Shown here one piece after another: positions 47,651 through 60,402 of a stretch of 64,000 nt of DNA. Below the pieces are notes generated by a model, which was given only the letters and a program-made list of their open reading frames with translations, made no database searches and had not been told where the DNA came from. This DNA comes from Leptodontidium sp. MPI-SDFR-AT-0119. Taxonomy: Eukaryota > Ascomycota > Leotiomycetes > Helotiales > Leptodontidiaceae. Position numbers and translations under genes: made by a program. Where the stretch lies: contig JAHLEZ010000031.1 in assembly GCA_020726505.1 (NCBI GenBank), forward strand, positions 496,001 to 560,000, in the 5' to 3' direction. The first letter of the stretch is position 1. Each line of letters begins with the position of its first letter.

Positions 47651-47965
47651 AGGGGATGACTAGGGCTCTTTATTTCCCTTTATAGGGTCCTTAGGATAAG
47701 AGTCTAACTATTCTCTAGGCTTTCGCCGACTAATCGTTAAATAAGATGTGATATTACGTACCTTCTTACTTTTTCTTATAAGGTTTTATAGTTATAAGCG
47801 TATTATACTCTTTAAGGTTTTATAGTTTTAAGGGTATATTTAAAGTTATAATTTAAGTAGTAGTACTTAAGGGAAAAGAGAGTTATATTAATTAGTTATA
47901 TTATAAACCCTCTACTAGTTACCTTCGCCGGCTAAGTGCTAGTACTTCACTAAAGATTTACTTAC

Positions 47966-48245
47966 TGTGGTGGGGACAGCCCCTGATTTCTTTTGTCACA
48001 TGACTGCGCTAGTCCTTCGCATATATAAGGAGTTAACATTTAATTACAGAACGTCAAGAACGTAACACTAAATATATTCTATTTATTAAAACCTTTTCCC
48101 TCCCCTCCTTTGTCGATTCGTACTCTCTAGATATATAATATCTTTAGATTTAATTAATTTATTATTTATAGAGCCTAGAATCTCTTTTAGTAGCTCACTA
48201 TATATTACCCTCTTATTATATAGATTAAGGTTCGTCCCTCTTATA
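47966..48245 (+). repeat. 5' LTR of gypsy B2
   Basis: About 280 bp, TGTGGTGGGGACAGC...CCCTCTTATA; its first 100 bp are clearly less mutated than the 3' LTR (CACATGACTGCGC) and contain CATATATAAGG. Confidence 0.75.
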
Positions 48246-51200
48246 TATTTTTTGTGACTTACGTAAGGAGTAAGTTGCTACTAGAGGGGGAACTAAGTAA
48301 GTATAATAGTGAGGCCCCTATGTATTAACTTATATAAAGAGAGTCAAGAAAAACGACAATTATTTAAACTAAGGGAGCTATTTAATTAGTTATTTCTTAG
48401 CCCTTAAGGCAAAATAACGAATATAGAAAATATAAACCTTTAACTTAGGGAGAACAAAGACTACTAAGGAACTAAAGAAAGCTACAAAGTAGGAGCACTT
48501 ATAATATTAGAAAATCTGTCTCCCTTAGGCTACTATTTTAATTCTATTATTCCGAGACATAGTACTTAGTCACTTCGCATTAATTTCTATTCTTAGTAAA
48601 GGTTCTAGTGTTTTTAAACGTAACTAATATTCTTTAAACATTAAGAAAAGTCGAGACTCTATAATAAAACTAAAATTAATATATTAGAGGCTTAAGTAAA
48701 GTACTAGCGAGCCTGTATTTTGGAGTATTTAGCGAGACATAGAACTTCTAGGCTAGTCTAAAGCCTAAGTAACTTACGCCGAGTATTAATCTCCTTACTT
48801 TATTTTCCTATTATATTTACTTTTGTTGTTTTTGTAATTTCTGTGTATAAGCCTTAAGCTTTAAGGCGTGTTTATTTTAGTTTAGTAGTTATTAACGTTC
48901 ACTAAGGGCTAACTAAGAAGCACGGCCTTAAACCTTTACTAGAAGTTATTAACACTTATCTCACTTTAAAGTAAGCGAGAGCCTATATACTTTCTGTTTT
49001 AAAGGAAGAGGTTTCCTTTATATTTCTTTAGTAATCGATATACTATATTCTTAGTTACTTTCTTATATTCCAATCGACGATACTATTAACTTACCTTACT
49101 ATAACCTTCTTACGACAACGCACGATGTTAAATAATAGAAACATTAATTACGGCTATAGTAACCCTAAGATAAGTAAGTTTAGTAATATTATAATACCCC
49201 CTAACTTTATTTTAATAAGAGTAACTCCTCTGTTTAAACTTAGAATCACTACTAAGCTAAGTATTAACACCTTTATACTCTCTAAGGATACTACTTCTTA
49301 AACCTCAGAGACTTTTTAGAAGAAGAACAAGAGAAAGAAAGAAAAGTAAGGGACTAGTAACTCTAATTCTACTAATCTTATAAGGCTACATTAATACTCC
49401 GGCCTTACTTTTACTATAGACGACTTAAAGAACCTAAAAATCTATTTCAGTTAGTTTATACTTATTACTAGAACCCTAAATGCCCTTATCTTTAATAAAA
49501 TTAATATTAATAACTACTTCCGGATTCTCGATTAATACTTTATAGCTTATATAATCACTAGTGATTAAGTTAAGAAAGAATAAGTTACTAAGTACGTTAC
49601 TTAAGCTTATATATAGACTATTTAAAAGCTTTTAAACTTTAAAGAGAGTAGTTATATTAGCTTTAAAGATACTATAATCTAAGAGTACTAGTGTAATAAT
49701 ATAGAGCGTCACTTACATACTAATAGTTATCTTAACTGACTTAAGTATAACTTTAAGACTCTTATAAGGGACGGCGAGCTTACTCCCGAATAGTGCCGCG
49801 ACTTCCTCCAAGTATTTAGAGAGGTTACTATTAACTATATTAACCGTAACAACCTCACTAACAAGTAAGCCTCTATGAGATTCATTTTCTCCCTTCCTTA
49901 AAATCTATAAACTAAAGTTATATAAGTTACTTCTAAGAATAATAGAACCTTAAACATTAATAATATAAACTTATTCAGAAAGGTCTATTCTATTATAGAG
50001 GCCTACTTTAACTCTGAGAAGGAGTTAAGCGCTATTACTAAAGAGTAAGGCATTACTAACTAAGTATGAGGTAATACTAATAGTACTAACTTATTTATTA
50101 AGCGCTTTATACCTTAACTAACGACTTATACTATTCTGCCTCGTAATAGAGGACTAATACCCTGGCATTAGTCTGACTTTACTAACTATAAAGATAATTC
50201 TATATAAGACGAGATTTCTAGAGTATTAAAGTAATAAGACAAGGAGTTATTTATATTTAATTTCCTTTTTACTTTAGAGAAAGTTATTAAGAACCTAAGT
50301 AAGGTCAATATAAGAGATTTAGATTTTATTACTAAAGGATTAAAACACATAAAGATTCTCGGAGTAGTAGTTTAAAGAGCCTCTAATGTTAATTTCACTA
50401 CTAAGGTTAATATATTTATATTCTTTAAAGAGGCTTAAGAGTAAGCTGCCGTCGACTATAATGTAATAAATTCGAGTTACTTAGGGTATAATAAGTACGC
50501 CAAGGATAATTATAGTTGTCGTTAGTATATAAATTAACACTAGCTAGGCATAAGACTTTAGGAGTATTATAGTTATATAAACTAATATTATAACTATAAG
50601 AAATAGATTAGTCTTAGTATTATTTACGAAGTCGACGATACTAATTACATTTATATTAACTTATAACAAAAGGGGAAAAAGTCATACCTTGTCTAGTTTC
50701 CCTCAGACAAAAGGTTTAAAAGACATTATATTTTGACGTAAGTCTTAAATACTTTATACGACTTTAACTCTAAACATTAAGCTAAAGTAATTAAAGAACT
50801 CCTTAATATAAGAAAAGAAGTTACACTTACTAAAGAGAAGGGGGATAAGGAAATATAATCTTCGACTATTCTTACTATAAGTTATATTAAGCTCATTAAA
50901 GAGCCTACGGGAGACCTTAACTCGGATATTATTAGTTAATAGGACTGTACTAAATACTAATTAGTATAGATCCAAAATTTACTAGCGTATAACACTAATA
51001 GTACTAATTCTGAAGTTATAATAGCTCTAGTCGAGACTAAGTAGCGAAAGGGAGTACTTAAATAAGAGCTATATAAGACTTCAGACAAGCTCTAAGAGAA
51101 GATTAAGTCTCAATTTACTTATAATAAATTAAAGGCACCCCAAGATATCAAAGAACTAGTTAAGTTCGCTAATACTATAGACGTCAACAGTTTAGTAGAG

Positions 51201-52010
51201 ACTAAAATAACACTATAATAGATTCTAGCCTGTAATAAGTCTAAAGTCTCTAACTTAAATATAAAAACGACATTTACTACGACACTAAAAACACCTTCTA
51301 AAACATCACTTACTAATAATATAATAAGAAAGAGAGCTTCAAAGTCTAAGGCATTAGTAATATTATAAGTTATCCTTAGACTTATATCTTATATAACGTT
51401 ATCCCGAAGTCCTCGTGTATAAGAGGCGTTAACTTAAAATAGTTATAAACTTAATAATATCTTAGACAAATTACTTATATAAAAAGAGCTTCCTAGAAAC
51501 CTTACACTAAGAGAACTTATAGTCCTTATAGACCCGCCTAAAATATCTCGTCTCTTTACTAAAACGATTAGCTAACGTATATAAAAGGAATTAATTATTA
51601 ATATTAATACCTTAGAGTTTAAAGAACTAGAGTTAATAACTAAGGAAGATATTATTATATATTAAAAACCACTTTATAACACTCTATATACTCTTCTAAA
51701 CCTCTATACTACTAATGTTTCTATAATTACGAACTATAAACGACGACTGAAAGAAATTAAACAGGAAGGCCTTAAGTTAAAGTATAAGTATTAGGAAGAG
51801 TATATTATAACTCATAATTCTATCCTAAGAAATCTACTAGCGGCAAAGTTTAGAACATAATAAAGACGCTAGCGACTTTAATTATTCGTATAATAAGAAG
51901 CTCTTATTAATAACTTAGTACTATAGCTTATAATTAGCGCTATCTTAGTCTTTAGTCCGATCCTTATAGTATTACTTAGAACTATAATACTACTTAGTAA
52001 GTATATCTTT
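48246..52010 (+). pseudogene. Gypsy B2 leader and gag
   Basis: From about 49400 one plus frame is coherent with stops at Gln/Trp sites: RRDFLQVFREVTINYINRNN (about 49800), KELFIFNFLFTLEKVIKNLS (about 50240), KELLNIRKEVTLTKEKGDKE (about 50790), and LKAPQDIKELVKFANTIDVN (51130-51190). Highly charged and helical, consistent with a large gag; no zinc knuckle could be read. 48246-49400 is leader without a clear frame. Copy 1 lacks this part. Confidence 0.6.
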
Positions 52011-55000
52011 AAGAACTTTCTAACGAAACACACTCGCGCTCAAGAACTATTATATATTAAAGTAGCCTTATTAAGGACAATAGCTAAGACAAGAAACTTA
52101 TACTTCTTACTAATACTAAAGGTTATTATTACTATACTTAACTAAATTAAGGTCACTAATATTAGAGCTACCCTTAATATAAGAGCTAAAGTTAGTTATA
52201 TAACACTTAAAGTAACTACTCTCCTAGAGCTCCCTATTACTAGAAGCCAGACTATAACTCTAAAGACAATCACTAAAGTTAAGTCCTGATTTGTTAGTTT
52301 TACTAATAATATTACAGTTACTATAAGCAATTACGTTATCAATAATAGATTTTATATTATAGACGCCCTTAATATAAAAGTCATTCTAAGCTTTTTATTC
52401 TTCTATAAAGCTAGAGTATTATTCCGCTATCCTAGAGACTATAATAGAGGTATTATATTAACTTAGTTTTAAGATCAGCGATTAAGAGACATTACTACAG
52501 TCAAAACTAATAATATTATAGAAGATACTAAGGACATTAAAGCTCTTTAAGAAGAAAATAAGATAAGTATAATCTTTTTAAAATAAACGAACTCTAAAGA
52601 TAATTATAAAAAAAAAGACTTCTCAGGAAAAAAGTAATTAACTATATATTAAATGTTACTGTCGGTGCCTTAAAATACTTAATTAACCCTTTATAATATA
52701 ACCCTTAATTACTAAAGCTTAGGGGCAAGCTTTATAAAGGGGGGGACAAAGTAATACTAAGTGATAATAATAAAGGCGATACTATTCTTATCGAGTACTT
52801 AGAAAGAGAGTTTTGCGTCTTGAAATTAGTACTTAATGATTTTTAATAAGAGGTAATCTCAAATATATTCCTAAAAGAGAAGTTAATTATAGAACTATTC
52901 TTTCTTAGAACTTTTAAAATTAGTTCTTTAACTAAAGCCACGCCTACTTTCGAATAAATAAAGAACTATAACGATCTCCCGATTAAGAACCCCTTTTAGA
53001 GTACTTAGAATACTATTACTTAAATTAACACTATATACAAATCGAAAGCTAAGAAAGTCTAGTTAATTAATAAAGCCGACCTTATAGGCGACCCCCTAGG
53101 AGGGAGAGATAATTAATATAAGAGATTAAAAGACAAAGGGACTAAGTAAGAATAATTAAGGAAATATTAAGATTTATTACTATTATACTTTATTAATATA
53201 CCTTATAACTCCCGACTTATACTAGAGAGACTAACTAAACTTGACGTCAGGAAGTTATTATAACTTAAAGAGAGAGCTCTCTTCGATAAAATAATAATTA
53301 ATAGAGAAGGAGCTATAATATTTGACTAGCCCGAATATAGTAGATTTTATAAAGATGTCTCTCCCTTAGTCGTTATTAAGACTATTAAGCACAAAGCTTA
53401 ATAAGCCCCTAACTTTCCGTTATTACGAGCTTTAGTCCCGGAAGTCACGAAGATAGTATAAGAGCGTCTTAATAAGGGTGTTTTTGAGCTTTCTAAAGGC
53501 TTATATTAAAATACTTAGTTTTTAGTAAAAAAGAAGGAATCTAAAAAATATAGACTTATTAACTTAACTACTATATTAAATACTGTCACATAAAAGGATA
53601 CTAATCTTTTACCTTTAATAAATAAGTTCTCTAAAGAATTCGCTAGTTACTACGTCGCTAGCCTCGTTGACTTATACTCCGGCTATAATTAATAAACTCT
53701 CTATAAGTCTAGCCGAGATATAATTGCCTTTTATATTCTGAACGTAAGTTTAGTCAAAAATATAATTCTCCCTTAAAGTACTATAAACTCTATTACTTAA
53801 TTTATTAAAACGATCACTTACATATTAAAGCCACTAATTCTTAATATGTTTATACTATTCTTAAATAATATAAGAGTTAAGGGACTATATATAGACTATA
53901 ATTAAAAAGAAGCTCGTCCTAGAATCTAAAGATTTATCTTAGAGTATATTCAGAACCTCGACAAGACACTAAAACACTTAAAAAGAGTAAGTATTACTAT
54001 TAGCCTAAAGTCTCAGTTTTATTTAGACAGTATAAATATTATAAGATACACTTATAATTTTAAGGAGAGAGAACCTTCGGCGAGACACTTAATTAAGATT
54101 AAGAACTAGAACTTACTAAATAACTTAATAAAAGTCAAGGCATTCTTAGGCCTTATTATTTACTTCTGAATTTAAATTGAAAACTTCCGACTAATCGCTA
54201 AGCTATTATACGCACTATTTAGAAAAGGAGTCAAGTTCTTCTAGGACTTAGAAATTAACGACAAAGAAATACAAACTCTTAAAGATATATTATACTCGTT
54301 TTTAGTTCTATATTAGATTAATTATAGCGAGAGTACTAGAGAGATAGTTATTAGTATCGACTTAAGTAGTATAAGTTAAGGAAGTTTCCTCGGCTAAAGA
54401 GACTCTTTAATAAACAAGATACGACCTATAAAGTACAATAGTAGTTTTTAAAGTAAGACTAAAGCCAAGTATAATACTACTAAGCGAGAATATAAAGGTA
54501 TACTTTATATTTTAAAGAAACTTAAGATTTAATTTATTAGCGTGCACTTTATTATTAAAATAGACATTAACACCTTAATTACTTAACTAAATAGAGCCGC
54601 CTACGATCATCTTAGCGCCTTATTTACTAGATGGCTTACTTAAATACGCTTATTTAATTTCGAAGTTCAATATATTAAAGGCTTAATATACGTCATTGCC
54701 GATTAACTCTTTAAGAGGCTAAAGTATACTAACGACACACTAGAAGAGAGTGATATAAATAAGGATTAAATACTTTCTGAGTTAAGAGCTTATAAGATCT
54801 GCCTTATAAAAGTATTTAACGTTAAAGAACTTATTAATTTAAAACCTAAAGAAGTAATAATAGACCTTAAACTATATAAACGAAACGACATCTTATTAAA
54901 TATAAAAGTAAAAGTGTAATACTTAAGAAACAAAGGGGAACTCAACTCCTTTAATAGTTTAAGCTCTATTAAAGGAGAACTACTTATCTTAATTAATAAG

Positions 55001-56480
55001 TACGGCGAAGGGTACTAATAAATTTCTTAATACTTAATAACACTTAAGACTCTTAAGGACATAACTAAAAAGTAATTTCGAGTCTTCAAACGAGAAGCTT
55101 TAAACTATAATATATATAATCGCCGGATTTAAAGGCTCCTTATAAAAGGTTCTACTATTAAGTTTATTATTAATACTAATAAGGAGAAGGAAATTATACT
55201 TTAGAGTTACTATAATAATTCTAGTTATAAAGGGAGAGAAAGCATTTATTACTATATCACTACATAATACTTTTAAAAGGGACTATTTATTAATTATATA
55301 GAATGTATCTAAATATATAAGAATTATTAACTCTAATTAATAAAACGTCTTAAGGAGCCTCTTTACCTTATAATATCAAATAGACTTATAGAAAATTAAG
55401 TATTAAATATTACTTATATACTATTATATAAGGGAAAAGGCTACTTTATTATTACAAGAGACGACATAAGTAAATAGGCTAAAGCTAGAGCTCTCCTTAC
55501 TAAAGAGGTTAAACACATCGCTGCTTTTATTTAAAAAGATATTATTTGCCGTTATAAGTTATTTTAGAGACTTATTATAAATAAAGGAACTGAAAATATA
55601 GGGGAAGTATTAAAACTACTTAATAAAATAGAGGTCGAGCGAATCAAGATCTCGGTATATAACGCTAGAGCTAATAAAATAATCGAACGAGGCTATAGAC
55701 TTATTAAGAATAAAAAGACATTAGACTAATAACCTTTCTATAAGTTATTTACTAACAAAACTACTATATATAGTCTAACTAATTATATACTATTTTATAT
55801 AATATACGGCAGGGAGGCGATCTTACTTATCGAGACAAGAAACCTAATATAAAGAATATTATTTACTAAAGAAGTTTGTGACTAATTAAAGTTACTATAA
55901 CTTAGGGCTATATAGTTTTAAATAAAACAAGAATATATTAATAAGGCTATCTTTAGGAAGGCTTACCGTCGTTAAGAAGGTAAGGAAGCCTTTGATTTCA
56001 AATATAATATATAAAAGAGACTATTTAAAAAGAAAGACTTAGTCCTTTACTAAGACTTAATATAAGAGAATAATATATCTTTAAACCAAGTACTTGACTT
56101 TAAGTGGCTAAGTCTCTACGAGATCGCTGAAACTTATACTAATAAAGGTTATTATAGACTCAAGGAACTCGGCGATAATAGCCCTTAACTACGACAAACC
56201 TTTACTAATAATAAGCTTAAGCTCTTTTATAAGAGGAATAACTTTATTTATAACAATAGTAATAAAGTAAGAGAGGCCTCTAATAAAGACGACAACTTAA
56301 CCCCTCTAAATCTTAAATTAGATATTAATTTATAATACCTTAACGACCCCGAATTCTTAAAGAACCCTATAATTCCAACGATATAGTGTATTAAGGATAA
56401 TAAAATAGTAATTAAAGTCTTTGAATTATTAATACAATAGCGTAGTAAGTACTAAGTAGTGTCTAACTTAGAATAAATAT
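52011..56480 (+). pseudogene. Gypsy B2 pol
   Basis: Protease region NIRATLNIRAKVSYITLKVT (about 52155): the D-T-G of copy 1 is N-I-R here, all by transitions. RT active site LFLNNIRVKGLYIDYN (FLNN at 53858-53869) where copy 1 has FLDN. RNase H and integrase follow as in copy 1; CRY.LF near 55550 marks the integrase zinc region. The end of pol at about 56480 is followed by a G9 tract at 56656. Comparing both copies orders the mutations: copy 2 is more heavily mutated. Confidence 0.85.
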
Positions 56481-59400
56481 ACACGCTCCACACGCTAGCG
56501 TCGCCGACAACATTTCTTTAGCTAAATAAACTTAGCCTTAATAACTGTCACTTACTTTTAAAAGTAATTATCGCGACACAAAACTTAAAGCTAACACGTC
56601 AATATCGAGGCTTTAGTATTAAGAAGCTAGTACGAGGACACACCCCTAGTCTTTAAAGGGGGGGGGGCGACATACTACTATATATTAAAATTATTAAAAT
56701 AATCGCTAAACTGACTTTGTATTACTAAGAATTACGATTTAGGACACTTTAATACCACAATAAACATAAAGAAGAGCCTATATAGCCCTAAGTAAGTTAA
56801 AGAGAATATTAGCCCCGCGCTATAAGAACACTTATTTCTTAAAGTAAAACTCAATAAAAAACTAGTGCCCTTATAAACTACTTACTACATATAAACACAC
56901 GACAGGTTTAAAACAAGACTACTATTATTAAACTAACGATATTTTAGGCGGTAAAAAGTAACTTCGTTTAAATAGGCTAATTATTAGGCTTAATTTACAG
57001 GACTAAATTCTAAAACGGCAGGTTAAACCTATAGCCTAGGCCAGAAATTCGAGTCTAACGTACTAAATACCCCGAAGAATATAGACGTAATATACTTAGG
57101 CGTTAACTTTTAGTAATTAATAAAAAGAAAAGAAACAATAAAGTAAGTTTATTGTTTTTAAGGACAAAGCTAACACTTATAGAACTATTAACCTTAATAT
57201 AACGTATAGCGATCTATAAAGGACAACACTAAGAACACTATTAATAAATTAGCCTTAAACTAGTAAGTAAATCACACGATTTATATAAGGCAAGTAAAAG
57301 TCTAAGAAATCTCTTAGCGAAAAGCTAATAACACGCTCAGAATTAGAGCTATACTCTCTAAAACCTTAAGTTAATAACTATAATATAATTAACGTTAACC
57401 CCACCCCACGTACTAGAGGTCTAAGTATATTATCGGCTGACGACTCTTAGTTAGTGAACCTTTTAAGGATCAAGTATTAGTCGACTACCCTTAATTAGTT
57501 CTATTTAAAGTCTCTCGCCTACTAAGTCAGGGCCCCTTTTATATATACGCCAATACTTCTTAGTCCCTTCTTATTAAAAAGTCTAAAAGAATAAAGACTT
57601 CTCTTGCCGTTTACTAGTACTAGTAAATAAGAAGTAGTATACTTTGTAGTTAAAGTACTAGTAAGAGACTATAAGTTATAAATAACTTTCAAATATAATA
57701 TAATAATTCTGTAATTATAATAGACTTATAAATAGGAGTGTCACTATTTTAGGCTTACATTAACATTACTAAAGTAATAAAGACTCTATACTCTCGACCT
57801 CTAACTAGGCTCAGTAATAAGTACTAATAACTAATTAAGGCTAAGGGTACGACCTTAAGTGTTCTTATAAATATTTCGTCACTACTTATTATATTATTCC
57901 GAGAGGTATTATTAAGTAGAATAAACAAGGACAAAGTTAATAACCTATAAAATAACTAGTCAGGAGTCAAGTCTAACTTCGACCTCGAGATTAATAATAA
58001 GTTCTTTAACCCTTATTAAAGAACTAAAGTAATTAAGAGACTTTAATTATAACTAAACTATTATTCTAAGAAGATCTCTAGTTAATAAGACCTTATAGTA
58101 TACTATCTTATACTTAGTTACTGCCAGCTTAATAGTACTTGAGTTAATTAAACTCTTTTACCCTTAAAAAGCTCAGCTGTTTTAAAGACCCTCTATTAAC
58201 TTTAATAATAAGAAGTGACTTACTTGTTAAGGGGAGAAGGGGCTATTTCTACTATATTAAGAACTAAGAACCTATTATAGCCTCTTAACCTTACTTAACG
58301 TATTACGACTATTAGTTTTCTTACTCTTCCCGGCTTTTTACTATAAACCTTCGAAGTTAGCGGATTTAGCCTCTACCTTATCTAATTAACTAATTAATAA
58401 GAGACTAGCGGAATGATGTCACTTATCTCTAGTAGTATGACTTATATAAGTGTAATATAGACGCGTCTATAAAGGGACCTAAAAGCTACTTAGTGACTTA
58501 TTTCTAAGGGAAGATTAATATAGCGCGATACACACGTTCTAAACCCAAGGAGTGGAGTTTAATACGAGTATTAAATAAAGTTGCCTATGATTCTTATGTT
58601 AGATTTTGACTTCGGTAACTCGTGCCGATTCTACGCGAGAATAGCCGGAGTAATCTCCACTGCTTACGCGGCTTGGAAATTACTCTCGTATTCGATTACG
58701 TAGTCCGTAAGAGCCACGTAATCGATTACGTAGTCGTCGAAGCTTCTAGAGAAGCTAATATTATGTATATAACTACCGAAGAGCCCTTATGGCTCTTCTT
58801 TCAAGCAAGCAAGCAATCTACTTTGTCTCTAATCACGTGTCTTCACCTACTGCGCTTCCTCTCTTCTGATTGGCTCACCTATTTTTCACATCTTATTAGG
58901 TTTACGAGCTTAAAGGAGATAGAAGACATCGTTTCCTTGACTTATAGAGAGAATATAAGCACCGGCGTTATAAAGACGTTAAGTAATTTAATACTTAGTT
59001 AATTTAAAATAAAGTCCTAAAGTTCACTTTAAGTATTTCTCAAAACACAAGTTAAGGACTAAAGATAGTAGTTATACTGCGATTAATATAAGAAAGGTAT
59101 TAGTATAGTCTATAAATAGTTAATTAAGTATAAGGGAAAAGATAAGAATATAACTCACGAAGTTAAGACGTATTAAGACCTCTATAGTGTTAACCTTTAA
59201 TATTAAAGCTAAGAGCACCTAAGCTAAAATAAAGTGAACCGATTTTAATAGTACCTCTAAGGTGGCTAATAATAAAGGACTCTTTTTAAAGGTCTACGAC
59301 GAGTTAATAGAGCTTAGATAGTATTATAGAAGCTCAACTTACCGCGTTAAGGCGACTTGACTTTATAATAAAGTTATTATTTAGAGATTAAGGCGCGGAA

Positions 59401-60117
59401 AAGCTAAGTAAAGACTATACACAGGTTAACACAAGTATTACGGAAGAAGTTACTATTTAATAAGAAGAAAGCAAGTAAGCAAGGAAAGCTCTCTGTTACG
59501 TCACCTCTACGACTAAGTAACAGCGAAGTTAAAAGTGTTAAGCTTTAATAGCGCACTAATGTTAATAGTGAGGGCTAAGGTTATTACCTTAAAGGTACTA
59601 AATAGCGAAAAGTTGGCGGCAGAGAGACCTCTGAGGATACTAGAGTTATAATAGCTAAAGTTATTTTTAAATAAGAGGAAATCTTGCCTTAGTAATATAG
59701 AGAAGTAATAGTGAAGTGGATCTTAACATGAGCTTAGCGGGGAAGTTTGTTTTCTTTAGAGAATTAAAGTAAAAGAAGATATAAGAAGTGTTATTTAATT
59801 AATAAGAGAAAGAGTAAAGAAATTAAAGTATAATAAAGTACTTTATAAAAGGAATAGTATTAAGGAGAGGTTATTATATTTAGAGAGTTAAAGTTAGAAA
59901 GTTAGTAGGGGAGAGTTTATCTTATAAAGGTAAGCTAGTGACGTTAAGCGAGGCGATTGTTTACTTCTAAAGGTAATAGGTTAATTATCACGGGACTTCT
60001 TCTCCTTTATTAGGCTTCCTGCTAATAATATTAATTTATAGAGCTTTTAATTAGTGGAGTGTTTCTTTTGTATTAAGTCGCTCGAAGGCGAGCATGATTT
60101 TTGAAGAGGGGGACGAA
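56481..60117 (+). other. Long 3' region of gypsy B2
   Basis: Collinear with 11321-14528 except for a GC-normal insert at about 58571-58870. Ends in gaagagggggacgaa, the polypurine tract. No gene called, for the reason given at copy 1. Confidence 0.6.
58571..58870. other. GC-normal, palindrome-rich insert in gypsy B2
   Basis: About 300 bp absent from copy 1. Holds a perfect 16-bp palindrome ACGTAATCGATTACGT (58716-58731), a repeated CGATTACGTAGTC, the hairpin GAAGAGCCcttatGGCTCTTC (58778-58798) and AGCTTCtagaGAAGCT (58741-58756). Composition lacks RIP. An open frame of 126 codons here is a by-product of the missing mutation. Probably a MITE or processed fragment; ends not fixed. Confidence 0.55.
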
Positions 60118-60402
60118 TGTAGTGGGGAAGACTCTTAGTAACTTCTTTGTCACTTGACTAGATAGGCTCTTTCTATATAAAAGGGCTTAATACTTAAAAA
60201 CAACTTAATAACAAAGAACCTTTATAGATATTTATTAAATACACTTTTTTCTCCTCTACTCTCTCAACTTTTTATACTCTTTAAATATATATTACCTTTA
60301 GATTTGATCGATCCGCGATTTCCTACGCCTAGAATCTCTCCCGTACCTCACTACATACTACCTCTCTTGTTGTGTAGTTTATTAGGCTTTATCCCTCCCA
60401 CA
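60118..60402 (+). repeat. 3' LTR of gypsy B2
   Basis: 285 bp, TGTAGTGGGGAAGAC...CCCTCCCACA; near-collinear with 14529-14812. Confidence 0.88.

Larger units (their letters stand above)
42455..47965 (+). mobile_element. Gypsy C copy 2, 3'-truncated
   Basis: 5' LTR, gag and complete pol; cut at 47965 by the B2 5' LTR. Its missing 3' tail and LTR (as in C1) do not reappear after B2 ends at 60402. Inserted in hAT II. Confidence 0.87.
47966..60402 (+). mobile_element. Gypsy B copy 2, full length (12.4 kb)
   Basis: Two LTRs enclose a large gag region, pol and a 3.6-kb 3' region. The length is about twice that of a usual gypsy element. The 5' neighbour is gypsy C2; the 3' neighbour is unrelated. 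Flanking 5-mers (cttac left, gcatt right) do not match. Confidence 0.85.

Noticed and set aside
58622..59002. 126-residue open frame as a gene
   Set aside because: Lies across a GC-normal insert and RIP-mutated gypsy tail; open only because the insert lacks RIP stops; no family match.
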